Assembly: GCF_029869215.1 (NCBI RefSeq)
Contig: NZ_JARWPM010000366.1
Coordinates: forward strand, 1 to 50,556
Length of the DNA: 50,556 bases
Source of the DNA: Nocardia carnea
GTDB lineage: Bacteria > Actinomycetota > Actinomycetes > Mycobacteriales > Mycobacteriaceae
Direction: 5' to 3'
Part shown: in pieces, positions 17,783 through 26,143 of the stretch
Layout of the letters: each line of letters opens with the position of its first letter
Position numbering within the stretch: the first letter of the stretch is position 1
The notes under the pieces: model-generated
The model's database searches: none
What the model saw: only the letters and a program-made list of their open reading frames with translations
Told to the model about the DNA's origin: nothing
Made by a program: the position numbers and the translations under genes

Positions 17783-19054
17783 CTACGCGGCAGCGCCTTC
17801 GACGCGCACGTCGTAGGCGTCGAAGTAGAAGCGGAAACGTTCGCGCAACTCGCCCGCGGTGACACCGAAATGCCCGGTCAGGTCGTAGCGGATGCGTCCG
17901 TGTTTGCCCCGCGGGTTGTCGTCCAGATAGCTCTGGAACCGTCGGCGGGCCTCGTCGGTCAGTTCCGCTCCGGCGCGTTCGTACAACTGCTCGAGCAGCG
18001 GCATCTCGTTGCCGTTGAGCTGGTGGAAGCTGATGTCCACGCAGCGGTCGGCGGGGACGAGGGCCCGGTCACGGACGCCGGCGCTCAGCAGGCGATGCAC
18101 TCGATCGGTCCAGTACTCCACCAGCCAATCCGGCTCGATGGTGTGCCGGCGTAGCCGGTCCGAGTACGCCATCATGGTGATCGTCGACTGGATCACGGCG
18201 ACCGGATCGCGATGGGTGAAGGCGACGGTGGCGTCCGGGAAGGTCGCCATCAGGGCGCCGAGCTGCTCGCTGTGCTGCGGCGATTTCAGCACCCAGGTGC
18301 GGGGGCCGCGCAGAAAGGTCAGCGCCTGCAATACCTTGCGCATATACGCGTAGTGCGTCACCTGGTCCAGGCCGAGATAGAAATCCCGCCAGCCGGGCAC
18401 CCGGGCATACCATTCGGGCACGTAGCTCGCGAAGTCGAGGTCGAGTAGCTCGATCTCCTCTTCGATCGCCTCGGGAAAGCGATCGTGCATGGCCGCGAGC
18501 AGCGGTGAGGTGGCCTCCAGTCCGTCGTGCTGGGCTTTGGCCTGCTGGAAGCGCACATCCAGGCCGTCGGGTCCGGGGCCCGCGCCGGGCAGCGGCATCG
18601 GCTCCTGACTCTCCCAGAACGGCAGCGACCGGCGCCCCGGATCCGCGGCGATCAGGTTCACCAGATGGGTGGTGCCGGATCGTGGCATCCCGACGACGAT
18701 GAGCGGTTTCTCGATCGGGATGTCCTCGATCTCGGGATAGCGTCGGAGCAGATCGACCAGCGACAACCGGTTGCGCACCAATCGCACCACTCGCCCGCGC
18801 AGTGTCCGGCGGCCGGCCTGTGTCAGTCCCTCGTCTTCTTCCACCGCGCCCACATAGGCGGCCAGTCGCTGGGCGAATCCCTCGTCGGCGCCGAGATCGT
18901 CGGCACCGGCCTGCGCGACGGCTTCCTCGACCATTCGGTCGATTTCCAGGTCTACGGGGTGCGCTTCGGCGAATTCGAGGATTTTGCGCTGGACCTCGGT
19001 GAGCCGAGGAGCGGTCAGATCGTCGATATCGATCGGATGGGCGGCATCGGCCAT
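17783..19054 (-). CDS. PAPS-dependent sulfotransferase family protein
   Basis: The 423-residue protein belongs to the bacterial Sulfotransfer_3-type family. The 5'-phosphosulfate loop is GMPRSGTTHL (about 122-131) and the 3'-phosphate site is FTHRDPVAVIQS (about 279-290); WVLKSPQHSEQL lies between. It should transfer sulfate from PAPS to an alcohol. The ATG at 19054 is chosen because AGGGA lies upstream and a frame reaching 19201 would run through the promoter region. It is the first gene of the minus operon containing cysD, cysNC and cysQ, so donor synthesis and by-product removal are encoded with it. Some family members have unknown acceptors; a hydroxylated steroid-like acceptor is inference. 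Confidence 0.9.
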   Translation of the reverse strand: MADAAHPIDIDDLTAPRLTEVQRKILEFAEAHPVDLEIDRMVEEAVAQAGADDLGADEGFAQRLAAYVGAVEEDEGLTQAGRRTLRGRVVRLVRNRLSLVDLLRRYPEIEDIPIEKPLIVVGMPRSGTTHLVNLIAADPGRRSLPFWESQEPMPLPGAGPGPDGLDVRFQQAKAQHDGLEATSPLLAAMHDRFPEAIEEEIELLDLDFASYVPEWYARVPGWRDFYLGLDQVTHYAYMRKVLQALTFLRGPRTWVLKSPQHSEQLGALMATFPDATVAFTHRDPVAVIQSTITMMAYSDRLRRHTIEPDWLVEYWTDRVHRLLSAGVRDRALVPADRCVDISFHQLNGNEMPLLEQLYERAGAELTDEARRRFQSYLDDNPRGKHGRIRYDLTGHFGVTAGELRERFRFYFDAYDVRVEGAAA

Positions 19055-19082
19055 CTCAGGTGTCCCTCCACCTCTTGCTGAC

Positions 19083-19108
19083 GTCGAATATACGACATAG
19101 CATTCGAA
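19083..19108. promoter_or_regulatory. Candidate IclR operator, site 1 (sulfotransferase/ADH divergent promoter)
   Basis: The divergent gap has the pattern GTCGAATA, two bases, CGAC, six bases, TTCGAA at 19083-19108. The same arrangement and spacing occur at 20237-20262, just before the IclR gene. The first part is an inverted repeat GTCG-N6-CGAC. A wider inverted repeat, ATATACG and CGTATAT, spans 19088-19124. The location suggests control of both the sulfotransferase operon and the alcohol dehydrogenase by the IclR protein. Confidence 0.55.
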
Positions 19109-19191
19109 AGTACGACGCGTATATAGGCCGTCGAAAACTTCGCCGTCAAGAGAAGATTCGCGTCGCGCCCGCATCCGACCAGGAGGTAGTA

Positions 19192-20214
19192 GTGAGTTCA
19201 ACCATCAGCCAGGTTCGCGTCCACGGCCCCGGCACCGTCAGCCTCGACACAGTCGAACTGCCGGAATGCGGGCCGCGCGACGCCGTCGTCGAACTCCGGG
19301 CGTGCGGGATCTGCGGCAGCGATCTCGGCTATATCCGGCTCGGCGGCCTCGGCGGACCCGGGCCGGAACCGATGCCGCTCGGGCACGAGATGGCCGGTGT
19401 GATCTCGGCGGTCGGGCCGGAGGTCACCGACCTCCGGCCGGGGCAGCGCGTGGTGATCCACCCCGGCCGCGACGATATCGGCCGGATCGGGAACGGCTCC
19501 CCCGAAGGCGGCCTGGCCGAGGCCGTGCTCGTCCGCGACGCGGCCGCGGGCGACCGGCTGTACCCGATCCCCGACGAGCTGCCCTTCGAACTCGCCGCAC
19601 TCACCGAACCCCTGGCGGTCGGAATGCACGCGGTCGACCAGGCCGGCCTCGAACCAGGGTCCGCGGTGGCCGTATTCGGTTGCGGACCCATCGGTTTGGC
19701 TGCCATCGCCACCCTCGCCGACCGCGGCCACACCGATATCGTGGGTGTCGAACCGTCGGCGACCCGCCGCCGCCTCGCCGAAGCACTCGGTGCCGCGGTA
19801 ACCATCGACCCCACCGCGGTAGACGTCTGGGAACAACTGGGCCGGCGGCACGGCACCACGCCGGCGATGACCGGGGCCTCTCCGTCCACGGCCGGTTTCA
19901 TCGAGGCGTCCGGCTCCGGAGCCGTCCTGGCGGACATCATCGATCACGCCGGGCGGGGGGCACGGATCTCGGTGGTGGCGGTGCACTACACCCCGGTACC
20001 GGTCAATTTCCTGCGGGTGCTCACCAGCGAACTGACCATCCGCGGCTCCATCGAATATCCCCCGCGCTTCCGGGACGCGATCGACCTGCTCGAGCGGCGT
20101 GACCTGTCTCCGCTCATCACCCACCGCTTCCCGCTGGAACGGATCGACGAAGCCTTCGCCACGCTGCAGCACGATCGCGAATGCGGCAAGATCCTCGTCG
20201 ATATGAACGGCTGA
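19192..20214 (+). CDS. Medium-chain alcohol dehydrogenase (zinc MDR type)
   Basis: The 340-residue protein resembles sorbitol/threonine-type MDR dehydrogenases. Catalytic zinc ligands are visible as Cys in CGICGSDLG, His-Glu in PLGHEM and Glu in EPLAVGMHA. The Rossmann loop is FGCGPIGLAAIA. The usual four-cysteine structural zinc lobe is absent: the region HPGRDDIGRIGNGSPEGG has no cysteine. The GTG start at 19192 follows a strong AGGAGG (19181-19186). It is divergent from the sulfotransferase operon and 50 bases upstream of the IclR gene. It is predicted to oxidise an alcohol with NAD(P)+. Confidence 0.9.
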   Translation: MSSTISQVRVHGPGTVSLDTVELPECGPRDAVVELRACGICGSDLGYIRLGGLGGPGPEPMPLGHEMAGVISAVGPEVTDLRPGQRVVIHPGRDDIGRIGNGSPEGGLAEAVLVRDAAAGDRLYPIPDELPFELAALTEPLAVGMHAVDQAGLEPGSAVAVFGCGPIGLAAIATLADRGHTDIVGVEPSATRRRLAEALGAAVTIDPTAVDVWEQLGRRHGTTPAMTGASPSTAGFIEASGSGAVLADIIDHAGRGARISVVAVHYTPVPVNFLRVLTSELTIRGSIEYPPRFRDAIDLLERRDLSPLITHRFPLERIDEAFATLQHDRECGKILVDMNG

Positions 20215-20236
20215 ACCACGCCGCCCGATCCGGGGT

Positions 20237-20263
20237 GTCGAATAACCGACGTATAGTTCGGAA
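20237..20263 (+). promoter_or_regulatory. Candidate IclR operator, site 2, overlapping a leaderless promoter
   Basis: GTCGAATA, two bases, CGAC, six bases, TTCGGA matches the site at 19083 in order and spacing. A good -10 box, TATAGT (20252-20257), lies inside it, and the expected transcription start falls at or next to the A of the IclR ATG (20265). No ribosome site is visible. A leaderless, self-regulated transcript is therefore likely. The motif was found by eye and not tested statistically. Confidence 0.5.
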
Positions 20264-20264
20264 C

Positions 20265-21164
20265 ATGACAATAGACGCGCTGCCGCGGGCCAAACGCTCG
20301 TCTCCGTCGCCGCCGACCGATCGCGTTGTCGCGATCATGCATCTGCTCGGCAGCTCGCCGCAACGGTCGTATTCACTCACCGAGATCGAACGCACCCTCG
20401 GCATCAGCCGCGCCACCGCGCACGCGATCCTGGCGGCGCTCGTCGGGCACGACTGGATCGTGCGAGATCCCGACACCGGCGGCTACAGCTGGGGTCCGGC
20501 GCTCACCGCGCTGGCCCGCCCGGGCGGCGCCGGTTCACGCCGGATACGGGCGCGCCTCGGCGAACTCGCCGCATCGATCGACTGCCGCGTCGCCCTGTTC
20601 CAGCCGCAGGGCGCCGCGCTCATCGCCATCGAGACGGCCGGTTCGACCACCGCCGAACAGCCGGTCACCGCGGGATTCACGGTGCCGCTCGTCGCGCCGT
20701 TCGGCCGGGAATTCATCGCCTTCGCCACTCCGGAGGAACAGGACGCGTGGCTGGAGCGGATCGGCCCGGTCGGTCCGGAGTTCGCCACCCGCATGCGGCA
20801 GGTACTCGCCGAGATCCGCGAACGCCGCTACGCCGTGGAACGACTCAGCCGCGCCTTCGGTCGCGTATTCACCGCCCTGCACGCACTCAGCGGTGAGTTC
20901 GACGCGATCACCGCGCGCCTGGCCGCGGCCGTCGCCGAACTCACGATCGTCGATTTCCTCGACGACGAACTCGCCGACAACCAGGAGCACACCGTCGCGG
21001 CCATCTCGGCACCGGTCCGCACCAGCGCCGGCACGGTGCCACTGACCCTCACCGCGGTCCTGATGCGCCCCTTGTCGACCACGGAAACAGCGGCGATAGG
21101 CGCCGAGATCCGGCAGGCGGCCGACGATATCGGCGAATTGCACGTCACCTACGGCGATACCTGA
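20265..21164 (+). CDS. IclR-family transcriptional regulator
   Basis: The 299-residue protein begins with a winged helix (about residues 18-75; SYSLTEIERTLGISRATAHAI is the helix-turn-helix region) and continues with an IclR-type effector domain. The C-terminal part is less typical than in well-known members. ATG 20265 is preferred: it lies directly after a -10 box and operator-like motif, whereas the open frame back to 20181 overlaps the alcohol dehydrogenase. It is convergent with the ferredoxin reductase, 21 bases away. The shared motif at its own and the neighbouring promoter suggests autoregulation plus control of the sulfation operon and the alcohol dehydrogenase. Confidence 0.85.
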   Translation: MTIDALPRAKRSSPSPPTDRVVAIMHLLGSSPQRSYSLTEIERTLGISRATAHAILAALVGHDWIVRDPDTGGYSWGPALTALARPGGAGSRRIRARLGELAASIDCRVALFQPQGAALIAIETAGSTTAEQPVTAGFTVPLVAPFGREFIAFATPEEQDAWLERIGPVGPEFATRMRQVLAEIRERRYAVERLSRAFGRVFTALHALSGEFDAITARLAAAVAELTIVDFLDDELADNQEHTVAAISAPVRTSAGTVPLTLTAVLMRPLSTTETAAIGAEIRQAADDIGELHVTYGDT

Positions 21165-21185
21165 TCGCCGCGGGCGTAGAGCTGT

Positions 21186-22463
21186 TCAGCTGCGAATCGG
21201 TGTCAACAGCTTCTTGAGCGGAATACTGTTGTCGGACAGCACTTCCGGTCCGGGCCGGTGCCCCCGGCCCAGTGCCGCGCGCAACGCCACGAAGTCCGCC
21301 GGTGCATTCAGGCATTCCGCGGCGACCAAGCCCTCGTCGCCGAAATACAGAGCAACCTTGCGTCGCGGCTTGTCGGGATCAGTGCGAACCACCACCGACC
21401 TGTAATCGCCGATGAGGCCGACGATCTGGAGCTTCTGATCGCCCTGATCGGACCAGAACCACGGTGCGGCCGAGGGCGGTGCGGCACTCCCCGCCAGTAC
21501 CGCAGCCGCGACCTCCGCCTGGGTGGTGGCGTTGTCCACCGATTCCAGCCGGTAGTGGCGGCCGGTGGTGGATGAGACGCGGGTGGTGCAGTCGCCGATG
21601 GCCAGCGTCCAGCCATCGGAGGCCGTGCACCGGTCGTCGACCACCACGCCGCCCGCACAGGCCAGGCCGAGCTGCGTGGCGAGTTCGGTACGGGGCTCGG
21701 CCCCGATCCCGACCAGAACCGTCGCGGCCGGGATCTCCCGCCCGTCGGTCAACCGGACACCGCGAACGCCGTCCGCCGCGGTCACGATCGCCGCCGGCTG
21801 CGCGTCCAGGACGATATCGGTCCGCATCGCCCGGTGCGCTGCCAGCAGCGCCGTCGCCGTCACCTCCCCCACCACACGCCCCAGGAGCCGCGCCCCGGCC
21901 TCGATCACCGTCACTTCCGCGCCAAGTGACCGCGCGGTGGCGGCCACTTCGAGGCCGACGAAGCCGCCCCCGACCACCGCGATCGGGCCTTTGCGGACCC
22001 GCTCGGCCACTACGCGGGCGTGGCCGAGATCCCGTAATCGCACGACATCGGGGTGATCGGAGCCGGGCAGCGTGAGGGTCCGGGCCCGCGCACCGGTGGC
22101 CAGGACCAGCCGGTCGAATTCTCTCGGACGCGAGCCGCCGGCGAACTCTATCCGGGCGCCCGCCGGTGTGCGGGCCACCCGTTCGGCCCGCACCCCGGTG
22201 AGCAGTTCGATCTCCTTGTCGGCGTAGTGCGCCGGATCGCGGAGTAACAGCGACTCGCTGGTCGCCTCCCCTTTCAGCCACGCCTTGGACAGTGGCGGCC
22301 GTTGATACGGCAGCCGTGGCTCGTGGGATATGAGAGTGATCGCGCCGGCATAGCCCTGATCCCGCAGCCGATCCGCGAGATGGACCGCGGCGTGCGAGGC
22401 ACCCACCACCCCGATACTGCGCGGTGGTGTTTCGGTACTCGGCGCTGCTCCGGATTCCCGCAT
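21186..22463 (-). CDS. Ferredoxin reductase (FAD/NAD(P)H, putidaredoxin reductase type)
   Basis: The 425-residue flavoprotein has the FAD motif SIGVVGASHAAVHLADRL, the NAD(P)H motif AVVGGGFVGLEVAATARSLG and the late FAD segment WTLAIGDC, all in the usual order for ThcD/CamA-type reductases. It passes electrons from NAD(P)H to the [2Fe-2S] ferredoxin encoded directly upstream, which in turn reduces the P450. It starts three bases after the ferredoxin stop, so the trio is translated from one message. The length is normal and no defect is seen. Confidence 0.95.
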   Translation of the reverse strand: MRESGAAPSTETPPRSIGVVGASHAAVHLADRLRDQGYAGAITLISHEPRLPYQRPPLSKAWLKGEATSESLLLRDPAHYADKEIELLTGVRAERVARTPAGARIEFAGGSRPREFDRLVLATGARARTLTLPGSDHPDVVRLRDLGHARVVAERVRKGPIAVVGGGFVGLEVAATARSLGAEVTVIEAGARLLGRVVGEVTATALLAAHRAMRTDIVLDAQPAAIVTAADGVRGVRLTDGREIPAATVLVGIGAEPRTELATQLGLACAGGVVVDDRCTASDGWTLAIGDCTTRVSSTTGRHYRLESVDNATTQAEVAAAVLAGSAAPPSAAPWFWSDQGDQKLQIVGLIGDYRSVVVRTDPDKPRRKVALYFGDEGLVAAECLNAPADFVALRAALGRGHRPGPEVLSDNSIPLKKLLTPIRS

Positions 22464-22466
22464 CGC

Positions 22467-22787
22467 TCAGACCTGCTCGTCGGGAACTGTCACGTGCAGA
22501 TCGACACCCTCGGCCAAGGCCAGCTGGCACGACAACCGGGAATTGTCCTCGCGGTCCGACGCGGTGCATTCGAGCATATCGTCCTCGTCCTCGCTGGGAT
22601 CCGGGAAGTAGCCCAGCTCGCCACGATCGACGTACACGTGGCAGGTGGCGCACGAGAGGGTGCCGCCGCATTGGCCGACGATCCCCTTCACCCCGTTCTT
22701 CACGGCAGTGGACATCACGGAATCGCCCACGGCGCCGTCGATCACCTTCACCGCCCCGCCGGGCAGCGTGTAGAAAACTTTCGGCAT
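22467..22787 (-). CDS. [2Fe-2S] ferredoxin, adrenodoxin/putidaredoxin type
   Basis: The 106-residue electron carrier has four cluster cysteines at Cys40, Cys46, Cys49 and Cys87 (CX5CX2CX37C), as in GQCGGTLSCATC and RLSCQ. The acidic stretch PSEDEDDMLE matches the partner-docking helix of P450-linked ferredoxins. It starts seven bases after the P450 stop and ends three bases before the reductase start. It almost certainly serves the neighbouring cytochrome P450. Confidence 0.96.
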   Translation of the reverse strand: MPKVFYTLPGGAVKVIDGAVGDSVMSTAVKNGVKGIVGQCGGTLSCATCHVYVDRGELGYFPDPSEDEDDMLECTASDREDNSRLSCQLALAEGVDLHVTVPDEQV

Positions 22788-22794
22788 GGTGCTC

Positions 22795-24033
22795 CTACCA
22801 GGACACGGGCAGGTCGGTGACCGCCTGCGTCAGGTTGTCCATATCGATCACTGGCTTCCCTTCGAGCCGCAGGCCGGGCAGGCGTTTGAACAGCTCGGCG
22901 AGTCCGACCTGCATCTCCATCCGCGCCAGCGGCGCACCGAGGCAATGGTGCAGACCGTAGCTGAGGGTGAGATGCGGGTTGTTCTCCCGCCGGATATCGA
23001 ACACCCCGTCGTTGTCGATGACCACACCGTCGTGGTTGGCCGCGGCCGGATCGACCAGCACGGCCTCCCCTTTCGCGATGAGATGCCCGTCGATTTCCAC
23101 GTCTTCGGTGGCCACGAACGGCACCAGTCCACCACCGCCGGCGATATCCCCGTCCACGGCCATCCGGCCGTGCCGCAGCACCTCCTCCACCGCCGTCGGC
23201 GCCAGACCGTCGGGGTCGGCGAGGAAGAGCTCGAGTTGATCGGGGTTGCTCAGCAGGGAATGCACGCCGGCGCAGATGAAATTCGCCGTATTGTCGAATC
23301 CGCCGATGATGAGGACGAGCGCGATCGGCAGGATCTCCCCGTCGGTGAGAGTGTCGTCCTTGTCGCGGGCGTTGGCCAGATCGCTGAGCAGATCCTCGCG
23401 CGGTTCCTTACGGCGTTCCTCGATCAGACCCATCATGTAGACGACCAATTCGGTCATGTTGGCCACGACCTCTTCCTCGGGCATATTCGCCACCGCGAGT
23501 GTCGAGGAACTCCACTTCTGGAACTTCGGCCGGTCCTCCGGGGGCACACCGAGCAGGTTCGCCAGCATCTGGATCGGCAAGGCGACCGCGTAGTCGTGCA
23601 CGAGGTTCGCCGGCGCGCCTTTGGCAACCATCTCGTCGATGAGGTGGTTGGCGAATTCCACCGCGGAATCCCGCATGGCCTTCACCCGTTTCGGGGAAAT
23701 GGAGCGCTGCACCAGCTTTCGCAGCTTGGTGTGATGCGGCGGATCCTCGAACTGCAGGGTGGTCTTCAGGAAGTCCGGGAACTCGACGAAATACGGCACC
23801 ACCCGTTCGCCGGTCCGGAACGGTTCGCGGACGAACCGGCCGTCGCTCAGCATCTCCCGGGCGGCGGCGTTGCGGTGGATCACCCAGACATCGCCACCGA
23901 ACGGCATGGTCATCTTGGTCATCGGCCGCTCGGCCGCGATGGCGTGGTAGCGGTTCAGCGCCTCGTCCGGCGGCACCGGCGCGAAGGGATATTCGGTGCT
24001 CACGGCTTTTCCGGCCGTCTCGGTTGTGCTCAT
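22795..24033 (-). CDS. Cytochrome P450
   Basis: The 412-residue soluble bacterial P450 has the heme-binding segment YGLHHCLGAPLAR with ligand Cys364, the K-helix ExxR at Glu284-Arg287 and an I-helix GGFDNT (244-249). In the I-helix, Asn248 sits where the first of the two usual threonines is common; Thr249 is kept. It is predicted to hydroxylate the pathway substrate with electrons from the adjacent ferredoxin and reductase. It is not clearly CYP125 or CYP142 by eye. A P450 made near a sulfotransferase suggests hydroxylation followed by sulfation, as with CYP128 and Stf3 in mycobacterial sulfomenaquinone synthesis; that parallel is inference. Confidence 0.96.
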   Translation of the reverse strand: MSTTETAGKAVSTEYPFAPVPPDEALNRYHAIAAERPMTKMTMPFGGDVWVIHRNAAAREMLSDGRFVREPFRTGERVVPYFVEFPDFLKTTLQFEDPPHHTKLRKLVQRSISPKRVKAMRDSAVEFANHLIDEMVAKGAPANLVHDYAVALPIQMLANLLGVPPEDRPKFQKWSSSTLAVANMPEEEVVANMTELVVYMMGLIEERRKEPREDLLSDLANARDKDDTLTDGEILPIALVLIIGGFDNTANFICAGVHSLLSNPDQLELFLADPDGLAPTAVEEVLRHGRMAVDGDIAGGGGLVPFVATEDVEIDGHLIAKGEAVLVDPAAANHDGVVIDNDGVFDIRRENNPHLTLSYGLHHCLGAPLARMEMQVGLAELFKRLPGLRLEGKPVIDMDNLTQAVTDLPVSW

Positions 24034-24066
24034 CGGCTCACTCCAATGGGGGCTGTGGGAGGTGGG

Positions 24067-24972
24067 TCAGGAGGCCGGCAGCTGCGCGGGCGCGATCAGC
24101 TGCGGGATCGCTTCCGGGGTTATCGCCATGATGGTGTCGAACCGGTCGGCCACGGTTTCCACGGTGAGACCGGGATCGTGGATGCCCACGGTGTTCACCA
24201 GGGCCAGCCGGTTCACGATGCCGCCCGCGACGTTGAACACCTCCCCGGTGACCTCGCAGGTCGGGTGCAGCAGATAGGCGACCACGGGTGCGACGTGCTT
24301 GGGCAGCAGGGCCGTGCGCATGTACTCCATGACCTCCGGGGACAGGGTGTCCGCGGCGGCCTCGGCCATCCGGGTACCGGCACCGGGCGCAATCGCGTTG
24401 ACTTTGATACCGGCCTCCAGGCCCTCGAGCGCGAGGTTGCGGGTGAGACCGAACAGCGCGCCTTTGGAACCGCCGTAGTGCGCCATCCCCGGATTGCCGA
24501 GCATCGCCTGGGAAATGGTGTTCACGATCCGCGGTGACTCCGCCTCCAGCAGATGCGGCCAGGCGGCGCGGATCACCCGCAGGGACCCGAAGTAGTGGAC
24601 GTCGAGGTGTCGCTGGTATTCCTCGTCCGGAACCTCGGCGAACGGAGCCGCCCGCACGATCCCGGCGTTGTTGACCACCGAGGTCAGCCCGCCGAAGGCG
24701 GTGACCGCCGCATCGACCAGCGCACGAGCGCCTGCTTCGGTGGACACGTCGCCGGTGCAGGCGACGGCCTTCCCTCCGGCGGCGGTGATCTCCGCGACGA
24801 CCTCGGCGGCCGGGTTGTCGCCGTCGACTCCGGAGCCGTCGATACGGGCGCCGAGATCACCGACCACCACCGAAGCGCCACGGGACGCGAGCAGCAGGGC
24901 GTGGGCGCGGCCGATACCGCGGCCGGCGCCGGTGACGATGACGACGCGGTCGGAGAAGTCCAGTGTTGCCAT
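24067..24972 (-). CDS. SDR, hydroxyacyl-CoA dehydrogenase (MFE-2 domain)-like
   Basis: The 301-residue SDR is longer than the classical form. It has TGAGRGIGRAHALLLASRGA, NNAGI and YGGSK. The insertion GDLGARIDGSGVDGDNPAAE after the second strand is typical of the 17-beta-HSD4 / MFE-2 dehydrogenase domain that acts on 3-hydroxyacyl-CoA in peroxisomal-type beta-oxidation. It lies 33 bases upstream of the P450 start in the same operon. Action on a hydroxyacyl-CoA or hydroxysteroid is plausible; which one cannot be decided from sequence. Confidence 0.88.
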   Translation of the reverse strand: MATLDFSDRVVIVTGAGRGIGRAHALLLASRGASVVVGDLGARIDGSGVDGDNPAAEVVAEITAAGGKAVACTGDVSTEAGARALVDAAVTAFGGLTSVVNNAGIVRAAPFAEVPDEEYQRHLDVHYFGSLRVIRAAWPHLLEAESPRIVNTISQAMLGNPGMAHYGGSKGALFGLTRNLALEGLEAGIKVNAIAPGAGTRMAEAAADTLSPEVMEYMRTALLPKHVAPVVAYLLHPTCEVTGEVFNVAGGIVNRLALVNTVGIHDPGLTVETVADRFDTIMAITPEAIPQLIAPAQLPAS

Positions 24973-25006
24973 GATTTCCTCAGAGTTTCTCTACGTTGCG
25001 GGCGGG

Positions 25007-25954
25007 TCAGGGGCGGGTGGTGCCACCGGAGTGCTCGACCTCGGCGGTCCAGATCGTGCCCTGTGCTTCCCGGGCCGACTTCTCGAAGTCGAAAACCTCG
25101 AAACCCGCGGTGAGGTACAGGGTTTTGCGGTCGGGGCCGCCGAGCAGGCAGGCGGAGGCGATACCGTTCTCGAGCGGCAGTGACACCGCGTGGGTGAGCC
25201 CCTGGTCGGTGAAACGCGCGACGTAGCCACCACCGGGCATGGCCGCCCAGACCCCGCCGTCGGCGTCGAGACCGATCCCGTCGGGCATGAACGGGCAGGT
25301 GGCGAATTCCCGCGCGTTCGACAGCGTGCCGTCCGCGGCGCGATCCATCACCGTGATCTTGAAGGCCATCACTTCGGCCGTGTACACCTTGGTGCCGTCC
25401 GCGCTGATGGCGATTCCGTTGGCGCACATCAGCGGATCGACCTTCTCCGGTGTCGAGACCGTGCCGTCCGGATCCACCACGATCAGCGGGGAGACCACCG
25501 GCTCCTCACCCTTGAACAGATCGAAGCCGAGCTGGGTGATGTAGGCCCGGCCGTCGGCGTCGACCACCATATCGTTGGCTGCCGCCAGGGTGTACTGCGA
25601 GATATCGGCGTACACGCTCAGATCGTCCGGTGCTCCGCCACCGTGTACCAGCACGAGCTTCTCGTGCATCGACACCACGATCAACCGCCCGTCCGGCAAC
25701 CAGCCGAAGCCGCCGAGCACGATCGGAACGTCGGTATCGGCGGCGCGCCCGGTCGCGTCCACCACCACCGTCGCAGACCCGTCGGCGTCCAGCGTTTTCA
25801 GTGTGCCGGTGTACATATCGGAGAACCAGAAAGTGCCCTCGTGCCACCGCGGGCACTCCGGCCAGGAGTATCCACTCGAGATCTTGCGGGCCTCGTAGGT
25901 CGGGGCGCCGGCGGCGGTGACGGCGGCGGCAACGGTCTCAACTGGATTCGTCAT
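25007..25954 (-). CDS. SMP-30/gluconolactonase-like beta-propeller protein
   Basis: The 315-residue protein matches the SMP-30/Gluconolactonase/LRE family. Visible features are the early Glu-Cys-Pro segment SWPECPRWHEGTFWFSDMY, a central Asn-Asp pair AAANDMVVDADGRAYIT, and FMPDGIGLDADGGVWAA near the end, which together supply the usual metal ligands (Glu, Asn, Asp). Family members open lactones using a divalent metal. In a P450 operon it may hydrolyse a lactone formed by oxidation. The gene begins 189 bases after the SDR stop and ends 34 bases before the next SDR. Confidence 0.9.
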   Translation of the reverse strand: MTNPVETVAAAVTAAGAPTYEARKISSGYSWPECPRWHEGTFWFSDMYTGTLKTLDADGSATVVVDATGRAADTDVPIVLGGFGWLPDGRLIVVSMHEKLVLVHGGGAPDDLSVYADISQYTLAAANDMVVDADGRAYITQLGFDLFKGEEPVVSPLIVVDPDGTVSTPEKVDPLMCANGIAISADGTKVYTAEVMAFKITVMDRAADGTLSNAREFATCPFMPDGIGLDADGGVWAAMPGGGYVARFTDQGLTHAVSLPLENGIASACLLGGPDRKTLYLTAGFEVFDFEKSAREAQGTIWTAEVEHSGGTTRP

Positions 25955-26143
25955 GGTGTGGGGCCTTCCGGGAAATGTCGAACGGTCTCGCCGGTTCCGC
26001 CGACCGCGGAAACCGGACTTCGCGAGCGCAGGAGGCTCGCGTGAACTGGGTCACAACGACTTGGTCTGCGAGGACGATAAAGCCCCGGTCGGGGCAGTGA
26101 CGCGGGCCTCCCATTCAGCGGGAGCGGTCGCTCGGCCCGGGGA

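Noticed and set aside
22786..24537. A 583-residue open frame opposite the P450 and SDR
   Set aside because: It spans the joins of two well-supported minus-strand genes and shows only histidine- and arginine-rich shadow sequence.
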